From positions 9,599,740 to 9,663,739 of the forward strand of contig NC_061804.1 in assembly GCF_021462225.1 (NCBI RefSeq): DNA of 64,000 bases. The letters are read 5' to 3'. Position numbers and translations under genes: made by a program. Origin of the DNA: Girardinichthys multiradiatus (taxonomy: Eukaryota; Chordata; Actinopteri; Cyprinodontiformes; Goodeidae). Of this stretch, positions 1-64,000 are shown in pieces; the first letter of the stretch is position 1; each line of letters opens with the position of its first letter. Below the pieces are notes generated by a model. That model was not told the origin of the DNA. It did not search any database and saw nothing but the letters and a program-made list of their open reading frames with translations.

Positions 1-782
1 TGGGGAGAAGGAAATGCCAAAATGCCAGAAGTCCAGTGTCAAGTACCCACAGTCAGTGATGGTCTGGGGTGCTGTGTCAGCTGCTGGTGTTGGTCCACTG
101 TGTTTTATCAAGGGCAGGGTCAATGCAGCTAGCTATCAGGAGATTTTGGAGCACTTCATGCTTCCATCTGCTGAAAAGCTTTATGGAGATGAAGATTTCA
201 TTTTTCAGCACGACCTGGCACCTGCTCACAGTGCCAAAACCACTGGTAAATGGTTTACTGACCATGGTATCACTGTGCTCAATTGGCCTGCCAACTCTCC
301 TGACCTGAACCCCATAGAGAATCTGTGGGATATTGTGAAGAGAACGTTGAGAGACTCAAGACCCAACACTCTGGATGAGCTAAAGGCTGCTATCGAAGCA
401 TCCTGGGCCTCCATAAGACCTCAGCAGTGCCACAGGCTGATTGCCTCCATGCCACGCCGCATTGAAGCAGTCATTTCTGCCAAAGGATTCCCGACCAAGT
501 ATTGAGTGCATAACTGTACATGATTATTTGAAGGTTGACGTTTTTTGTATTAAAAACACTTTTCTTTTATTGGTCGGATGAAATATGCTAATTTTGTGAG
601 ATAGGAATTTTGGGTTTTCATGAGCTGTATGCCAAAATCATCTGTATTAAGACAATAAAAGACCTGAAATATTTCAGTTAGTGTGCAATGAATCTAAAAT
701 ATATGAATGTTAAATTTTCATCATGACATTATGGAAAATAATTAACTTTATCACAATATGCTAATATTTTGAGAAGGACCTG
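1..782 (+). mobile_element. Tc1-like transposon (family A), 3' half, cut by window edge
   Basis: Plus-strand frame 14-505 encodes the C-terminal half of a Tc1 DDE transposase: PQSVMVWGAVSAAGVG, then the second catalytic Asp in FQHDLAPAH and the Glu in SPDLNPIENLWD, ending FPTKY and a stop. An AT-rich 3' end finishes with the terminal repeat GAGAAGGACCTG at 782 and a TA target dinucleotide. The N-terminal half and first Asp are off the window, so activity cannot be judged. It sits in the myo7a intron after exon 45, in antisense orientation. Confidence 0.9.
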
Positions 783-822
783 TATATGAATAAGCTGAAT
801 TGAATTTAAGGTTAGTTCTCAC

Positions 823-56578
<55,756 letters not shown>

Positions 56579-57429
56579 CTGCAAAGACGAGCAATGAAAG
56601 ATATCAGATAAGTGAGGCAATATATTTAAACAAATACTGGCATCATAAAAACACCATTACTACACTGCTTGGACTGCTTCCATATATCCCCCAACAAGTT
56701 GACTAACTTTCCTATAATCCTTTAAAAAGGTCTTGGTTAACAAGTCTTCAGAGTTATTCAGGATCTCAGAAACCTTTTCTGTGGGCTTTGTCTTATTTTT
56801 CTCTCAGTTTCAGTCCAGTCCTTGTACCTCAACATGACAGAACAATGTGTTGGGCCGTGTGGGCTTTAGAACTGAGGAAAATGGACACACAGAGGGCTAA
56901 GGAAGAAGGATCAGAGCAACAATCTGCAGCAAACAGACATAATCTGAAAATGTTTTCTTTTAGAAGCAGGATATAAAAGTACAACAGGAACAGTGATGAA
57001 TGATCCTTCAATTCATAATCTACTTTATGCCAAGTTCTCAGCTAATAATGACTGAAAAGGTACCCAAAGCCTAAAACAATTTGAAGTAAGTTCAGAAAAC
57101 CTGAAAAAATAACCAAAACTCATAAAAGCTTTAGAAACAAGTGAACAGCACTGAGATCCCATCAAAAATATGAAGCTTTTAATGCACAGATGTGTTTTAG
57201 AAAAGCAATATAAAAAGTAACTTTTTATACCTCATCTAGAGGATGAGGATCTGAAAGTCATAAGTTTAAGAAAACAGGAAAGAAAACAGAAAACTACAAT
57301 ATGTTGAGTTTTCAGCTCTTCAGGAATCACTTGGCCGGTGCTAAAATTTTTGTTTACGCCAAACTCTGGTTTTCTTTTGGTATTTTCATAGATTTAACCA
57401 AAGAAAGAGGAACAAATATGCCCCATTTC

Positions 57430-57620
57430 TATGGAGTCTAATGCCCCTTTTCCACTGGCTCGATTTGGCCCTACTTGGCTCCACTCGGCTCCCATTGCGA
57501 GCGTTTCCATTACTGTTTTTCCTGTACCCGTACCTAGTTTATTGGTCCCTGCTCCTGAGCAGGTCTGATCGGGGCTGAGACGGAACTACATGTGACGTGA
57601 ACAGACTGCTGTCCACTGAT
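57430..57620. repeat. Dispersed repeat end (GGCTCCACTCGGCTCC type)
   Basis: TGCCCCTTTTCCACTGGCTC, CTTGGCTCCACTCGGCTCCC and GTACCCGTACCTAGTTTATT recall a fish hAT-type non-autonomous element. Lies upstream of the first coding exon; only one end found. Confidence 0.45.
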
Positions 57621-58079
57621 TGGTCATGGAACCAGGAGAAATGAGAAGGTTTTCCAAGAGATGTTGCAGGGAAAAGTTAATAAAACTCTGGAATGACTAC
57701 AATAATATTACAATGGCAGGAGCAGGTCAAACCAAAATATAAGTTTTCTATTTACAAATCATAAACCATCCCTGAAGGCTGAAGGAAAAAGGACACATCT
57801 GCTTTCTGAACTGAAGGTGGAGCGCTGTATTTAATAACATCCTAAACCAACTAATTACACATAAAATCAGCTGATCATTTCCCCCAAAACACACAAACAA
57901 TACCACCTTGAAACAGCGTGTTTGGATCAAAAATTTACTGACGGTCTGTAAGCGAACCAGCGTCTGCAGGAGGAAGAAGACACTGACGTCTGGAGGCGGG
58001 GCTTCAAGTCATAAATCTAACGTCAGCGAGTCAATGTAAATGCAACAGGTTCCATGCTGATTAGAGCTGCAGATAATCT

Positions 58080-58503
58080 AGGCTCACCAAAATTGGACAA
58101 TAGAAGATTTGAAAAACGTCTGGTCTGATGAGTCTCGATTTCTGCTGCAACATTCGGATGGTAGGGTCAAAATTTGGCGTCAACAACATGAAAGCATGGA
58201 TCCATCCTGCCTTGTATCAACGGTTCAGGCTGATGGTGGTGGTGTAATGCTGTGGGGGATATTTTCTTGGCACACTTTGGGCCCCTTAGTACCAATTGAG
58301 CATCGTGTCAATGCCACAGCCTACCTGAGTATTGTTGCTGACCATGTCCATCCCTTTATGACCAGAGTGTACTCTGGCTTCTCATGGTTACTTCCAGCAG
58401 GATAACGCACCATGTCATAAAGCACGAATCATCTCAGACTGGCTTCTTGAACATGACATTGAGTTCACTGTCCTCACATGTCCTCCACAGTCACCAGATC
58501 TCG
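58080..58503 (+). mobile_element. Tc1-like (family B) internal fragment
   Basis: Frame 58109-58405 matches the DDE half of family B (SDESRFLLQHSDGRVKIWRQ, GIFSWHTLGPLVPIEHRV). A frameshift follows near 58380 and sequence ends at CACAGTCACCAGATC, where Rex3 sequence begins. Unlike the other two copies, it keeps KIWRQQ without the in-frame TGA. No terminal repeats. Confidence 0.85.
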
Positions 58504-59460
58504 CTTGGCAGACAAAGGTGGAGACCTCGGCGGCCCGATGCCCAGATGCTTAGGCTGGCTCTAGGGAGGTGGAATGTCACCTTGCTGCGGAGGAAGGAGC
58601 CTAAGCTTGTGTGGGAGGTTAAGAGATATCGACAAGAAACAGTTGGGCTAACCTCCACCCACAGAGTGAGCTCTGGAACCCATCTCCTTGAGAGGGGTTG
58701 GACTCGACTGGGGACATTATTGGGCGGTGGAAGGAGTACTTCGAGGATCTCCTCGATCCTGCCATCACGCATTCCTTGGTGGAAGTAGAGGCTGGGGACT
58801 CGGGGTTAGACTCTTTCATCACCCAGGCTGAAGTCACAGACTGGGGTGGTGGTCCCCCTTCATCAGAAGGGTGACCGGAGGGTGTGTTCCTACAGAGGGA
58901 TCACACTCCTCAGCCTCCCTGGTAAGGCCTACGCCAGGGTATTGGAGAGAAGAGTCCGGCCGATAGTCAAACCTTGGCTTCAGGAGGAGCAGTGGGGTTT
59001 TTGTCCCGGCCGTGGAACACTGGACCAGCTCTATACCCTCTACAGGATACTCTAGAGTTCATGGGGGTTTGCCCATCCGGTCCACATGTGTTTTGTGGAC
59101 CTGGAAAAGGGATTCGACTGTGTCCAACGTGGTGCCCTGTGGGGGGTGCTCCAGAAGTATGGAATTGGGAGCCATTTATTAGGGGCCATCCAGTCTCCGT
59201 ACGAGCGGAGCAGGAGTTTGGTCCGCATTGCCGGCACTAAGTCGGACCTGTTCCCGGTGCATGTTGGACTCCGGCAGGGCTGCCCTTTGTCACCGGTCCT
59301 GTTCATAACTTTTATGGACAGGATTTGTAGGTGCAGCCAAGGGCCGGAGGGGGTCTGGTTTGGGGACCAGTGGATTTCGTCTCTTTTGTTTGCAGATGAC
59401 GTGGTCCTGCTGGCCCCCTCTAGCCAAGAACTACAGCATGCGCTGCGGCGGTACTTCTGG
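58504..59460 (+). mobile_element. Rex3 (RTE clade) copy, internally deleted and 3'-truncated
   Basis: Begins at the endonuclease start (RLALGRWNVTLLRRKEPKLV), jumps by deletion to RWKEYFEDLL-like sequence at about 58720, then YRGITLLSLPGKAYARVLER, MCFVDLEKGFDCV, VGLRQGCPLSPVLF and the catalytic FADD near 59393. Stops at LQHALRR near 59455. Frames 58846-59055 and 59086-59490 show the breaks. It also has the CGGTGACAAAGGGCAGCCCTG-type Rex3 diagnostic stretch near 59277 in antisense. Confidence 0.88.
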
Positions 59461-60120
59461 TATTTCAACAATTTGGTGATGAGTCTTTGAGTGTGGAAAG
59501 CCTCTTTCCCATCACCCTAATCTTTTCTTAAACTCATGACTCTCCGATTCTCATCCTCTAGTAAAGGTATCACGTTCTTGGTTTGGATCGGACCAAAGTG
59601 CAGATAAGAGCCTGGCAGCCGCATGATGAGAGGAAGACTTTTCTTTAATTAAAGGTCTCCGAAACGTAACATAATCCAACAAGTACAAACATGAGTCGAG
59701 CCAAAAACTTACATGTGTACATAGTTCTGTAACGTAACAAAACTGAGCATAAACAAGGGTAGTGAAGGAGGAATAGTGACGGAGGAACCAGCGGGGAACA
59801 AAGAACACAGACCAACTAATATACAGGGAGAAAACAAAGGCAGGTAATCACAGGAACTAAGAACAGGTGTGGCAAGGAGACATGGAGACATAAGGGACAG
59901 GTTGAACTAATTAACAATAAAGGAAAACATAGACCTAAGAACAGTTAATACAAAAACACAAACCAAGTCCAAGGATGTCATACCATGACAAAAGGTATAA
60001 AACCTTTACTAGAGGATGAGTTGCTTTTTAAATTGCTTTTCTAAAACACATCATCTGTGCATAAAAAGATTTCATATTCTTAATGGTATCTCAGTGCTGC
60101 CATCACCCTAATCTTTTCAC
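59461..60120. other. Sequence following the Rex3 remnant
   Basis: Contains a purine-rich stretch (59640-60000) with AGGTAATCACAGGAACTAAG and GATGTCATACCATGACAAAA, similar in style to fish dispersed repeats but not assigned. No gene seen. Confidence 0.35.
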
Positions 60121-63100
60121 CCTCCACAGGTTATCTATTAGATTCAAACTAGGACAGACTGGGCCAGTCCAAAACATATTATTACTTCCAGCCAGAAGTA
60201 ACATGTTTGGTCAAATTAAAGGACTGCATTTAACCTAAATCTCCTAGAGGTATGAGTAACTTTGTGTATTTAAACTGCGAGGTGTCAGCTGTATCTTGTT
60301 GAGAAGCTCTAGGTGTCAAATTCTTTAGTAATTATTATTTTAATTATATTTTCCCACTTCTGGCTTATTAGATATTTTACTTTATGTTGTAACATTTCAG
60401 TTGAATTTTTAAGTGGACTAGTTGTGCAAGTTTTGCAATGCTTTATATTCTCATTTTTAACCTTATTTATACATTTCAGTGGGAATAAAAGTAATTTTAA
60501 ACACCTCATCACTTCCATACTCTGCTCCTCACCTTGTCACCTAATGAACCTTCAACAACTGAAGTGTCTCTTTCACAATCTCCACATCAGTGTTTTACAT
60601 TTATTTTCAAGAAAGCACAGCACTAACTTAACAACTGTCAGAATCACATTCAATAGCCTAATATGCAGAATATATTGAACAGACTTGCATAGTGGTGAGA
60701 TTAGGGCTTTAGGTTTTGGAGCCTTTTAATGCCTGGGTGAATAATAGGTCAGATTGAAATGGCTAAACAATAAAACATTCCTCTGAAAATGGATCAACCT
60801 GAAAAGGAGTAAAAAGCAGCTAGTTATTCAGAAAATGTTTTTTACTAGCAGAAATATTGCTGTAGATGTCCACATGGTCACTACCAGCTGCAGGAGTCAA
60901 CTGGAAGTGGCAAACCAGTATGGGAGATGGGGGGGTTTCTGCTGGTTGAGGCTGTTAAAGGCTTATTCAGATTCCTGGGGCTAATCCTATGATTTAAGTA
61001 CCAGCCACAGTTGTTGCAGTTATGACTGCTGAATCACTTAATGCCCCGCTGAGTCTTCCTTCCTCTGTTTCCTTTGCAATGACCCTGAAGTGGTATGCAG
61101 CCAAAAGGCCCCACAGCAAACCTTAATAACCAGATTGATAGAAGCATTTTAGGGATTTATCCTGTCACATTCTGCATGGTATGGACTTTAAAACATTTTG
61201 TGTTTCTGTTTCTGTGTTTCTGACACTAGTCTGCAGGCTAAGTACTGTAAATTCAAGTTTAGAGCTGGAATAAAATAAACTCTAATAATTTTAAGAATCT
61301 CTGAAATCAAAATGTATGTGGAATAAATGGTGAAATTAATCTGATAAATACATTTTCATTAAATATTAAGTGTTGAGGATACAGCTCATGTTGAGGGAGG
61401 GACTACATGTATTAATTAGGCTTTAATGTGTAGTAGGTAGACTAAGTCTTAATTAGTTATGACAAAATGCAAACAGTTTGGATTGGGCATTTTTAAAGTT
61501 TTTTTTTTTTTAATCAGAAGTACAGAGATGCAAGTTTTAAAGTTGACCTTGGCTCCTTCTGCTTACCCATAATGAAGATTTTGTGGACGTTAAGGCAGAG
61601 CCTCTTATCCCGAGCTGCAGGGAGCCAAATTAGCCTAAATCTCCAGCACAGACGTGTGGATCTGATTTACTATCAAACCTCAAATTAGAACCATTACAAC
61701 CCAACAGCAAAGCATCTTCTAGATTAACCTATAATGCCTCAGCGTAGCGCAGCCAGGTCAAACTGAGAGCTTTTCTCAAATCAACCGAGAAAAAATTACA
61801 TTTGGAAAGTTTTTCATCCAAAGACTTAAAAATTGAGATTTAGCCATATTTTTGATATCCTTGGGAGTCTTCCACATCCTGTTACATAATAACTACAAAC
61901 TTCAATGTTTTTCATTGAGAATGTATGCGGTTGACACATTACAGCAAAGTGGAAGTAAATGTTAAATGGTTTTCAAAATCTTTATACTGATTTTTCTGAA
62001 GGTAACGTTCACATTTTCCCCCGTTGCTTCCTGTATGACTTTCTCTAATTTTGTTCTGCAGTCTGTAGAAAAGAAACTGCATCAGGGTTTTCGTTTCTTT
62101 GTAAAGCCTTATTATGTCCTCAGGGAAGTTATTTTAGGCAAACATGCACATCTCTACTGTTCATAAAATGCTTTTGTTTCTATATTTGTTGATGCTTTTA
62201 AATTCATAAACCCACCTCTATAAAGTAGTTATTCAACAACAGTTTGATGCAATTAAAGAACGATGTCAACAATTTCTCATCATTTAGTTATTACTTCATA
62301 CACATTCAAAACATATTGATAGATTCTTTGATATTAAAGTCTCATGCCTCATCCAGCATTTCTTTAGGTTTGCATTTCCTCTCTGGTCCTCTAGTTTTTC
62401 AGTTTCCATAAAAATTTTTTAACTTTCTGTACAGCCTGGAAATATACTTATGCAGATTAATATGACCAGGTTTCCTTGCTGAAGAGGTTGTGAACTAAAA
62501 CATATTCTGATTAAGTTCAGGTAAAATAAGGAAACTCGATTTAGAAATTGTCAGGAGATGCATGAACATCGAAGGCCCCCTTCAAGACATCCACAACCTC
62601 TACTGCTCAGCTCTTAGTACTCATCAGTTAGGTTTTCCCCCGTCATCCTACCAGACAGCTACTGCCACGGGTAGCACGTCTGCTCTGTGATATTGACAGT
62701 GTCTCAATCTGACAAATTTGTATACATCTACATAAGGGAGGTGACTGTACCTCCACCACCGGTTTCAGCATTGTTGTGGAGGAGGACTCTTAAACCTGAC
62801 GTTTTTAATACACCTGTAGTTCATTTCTTTTGGCCTGAATCAGTTGATGAGTTTGTTAACTGGTAACGCTTTTGGAAGGTTCGGTTTCTTTTCACACAGA
62901 GATAACTCCAAGTGATCCAGAACCTTTCACTGCAAACCGCACAAGAATGTGGTCAGATGTGCCCAGTGCGGGAGAACCAAATATAAATACAGGAAACAGA
63001 TGTTGTGCTCTGAGTTAATAAAAAACATGAAGAATGTAAACCTCTCATTAGTGTGTCTCTGGGTACTATTTCAGGCAAAATTATCTGTGAAGTATCTGAG

Positions 63101-64000
63101 AAGAATGATTGCATGGGGCTTTATTCTTTACAAAAAAGACACAGTGCCTTCTTTCTTCGTTTGTTTACTCAATCGCATCCAACAATGCAACGCAAACCTC
63201 GCTACAGGAAGGCTGCATCAAGCTTGCAGGAAACACCTGGTAGCTGTGCCGGATCGAGGTCAGATCACGTGCACACCATAAATGAATCGCTTTAGAGTTT
63301 GTTAGGAATTGTTTTGGTCTGCACGCTTGTGCGATTGCTGTGTTCACATCACACAAACAAATCACAAAAATCAGGGAAACAAACCAGTGTTTGTTTTTAA
63401 CGGACTAAACAACTCAGGTGTGAAAACATCCATTGAGAGGTGATGTCAGTAGGATAAAATCCCTGTGAGCTGCTTTTTCTTCTTCTTACTCTTCGTTGCT
63501 GAACTTCTTTCAGTCTCCCATCAATCAACACCGATAAGTTTGGGTGCAATTTGGAGGTGTGTGTGCTTCACTTCAGCTGGGACCACTATTCCACAGGGAA
63601 CCCAGCATATACAGATATCTATGTTCATAGGGGCTAACTAAAAAGGGATAATTGTATTGTAGTGTAGAACACGTAATATTCATTCTTACTCCTTGGTGAG
63701 ATCCTGAAGTGGGAGAACTTCATTACTCCTACATGTCCTTAGCTTAATAGAAAGTTTTTCTTCACATAACACACAAACATAACAGTGCAGGAAAATTCTT
63801 AGAAGTCAAAGCAAAAAAAAAGTCAAAGTAGAGCAAACTGAAAAGGTAGAGAATGAAATAAACCTGCAAGCAGCAAAGCAGAATGGGATGCAAAAAGAGG
63901 TTTTAGTCTACCTCCATGCAATTGACAGGCAAAACCAATGAGTTCCCCCAAACAAACTGAATTTTCCCACCACTAGACATCACAGACATCTTTGATTTGT
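60121..64000. other. Far upstream region of myo7a, no gene recognised
   Basis: About 3.9 kb of AT-rich sequence. Open frames of 60-120 codons (for example 60313-60678 plus and 62949-63281 plus) lack domains or splice context. A non-coding first exon and promoter of myo7a may lie here or at 56.6-58 kb, but nothing identifies them. Confidence 0.4.

Noticed and set aside
62570..62830. Possible coding or LINE fragment around the TCATCCTACCAGACAGCTAC stretch
   Set aside because: More even base composition than its surroundings, but no frame carries recognisable motifs on either strand.

Overview
This is vertebrate, almost certainly teleost, genomic DNA. It is AT-rich and intron-rich, with dense fish-type transposable elements: several Tc1/mariner families, Rex3 and L2 LINEs, hAT-like elements and SINE-like repeats. 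The dispersed repeats resemble those of percomorph (killifish-like) genomes, but I cannot fix the species.

One protein-coding gene dominates. On the minus strand, from about 56.58 kb down past the left edge, lies an unconventional myosin of class VIIA (myo7a; the aa/ab paralog is not resolved). I placed 45 coding exons by splice sites and phase. They give about 2,113 uninterrupted codons: motor (exons 1-17), five IQ motifs (18-20), a charged single-alpha-helix segment (21), MyTH4-1 (22-27), FERM-1 (28-33), SH3 (34), MyTH4-2 (35-38) and most of FERM-2 (39-45). By comparison with vertebrate MYO7A, the last roughly 65-70 residues, probably two exons, lie beyond base 1. No exon carries a stop or frameshift, so the gene looks functional. 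In vertebrates the product is an actin motor of hair-cell stereocilia and photoreceptors/retinal pigment epithelium, working with the Usher-1 protein complex.

Three gene-level points stand out. The intron between exons 36 and 37 is an AT-AC, U12-type intron. A 42-base phase-0 open segment with good splice sites sits in the loop-2 intron and could be a cassette exon. The normally invariant glutamate of the motor motif CIKPNE is lysine here.

The introns hold most of the mobile DNA. Two near-complete copies of one Tc1 family lie in opposite orientation around exons 22-25. A Rex3 copy with a 13-base target duplication sits in intron 26, beside a Tc1 nested inside an older Tc1. An unclassified 396-bp inverted-repeat element lies in intron 20. 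A dispersed repeat begins about 19 bases from the exon 21 acceptor, and intron 15 contains a degenerate ~200-bp tandem repeat.

Right of 56.6 kb, upstream of the first coding exon, I find no second gene. That region holds a Tc1-Rex3 chimeric remnant at 58.1-59.5 kb and otherwise unremarkable sequence to 64 kb.
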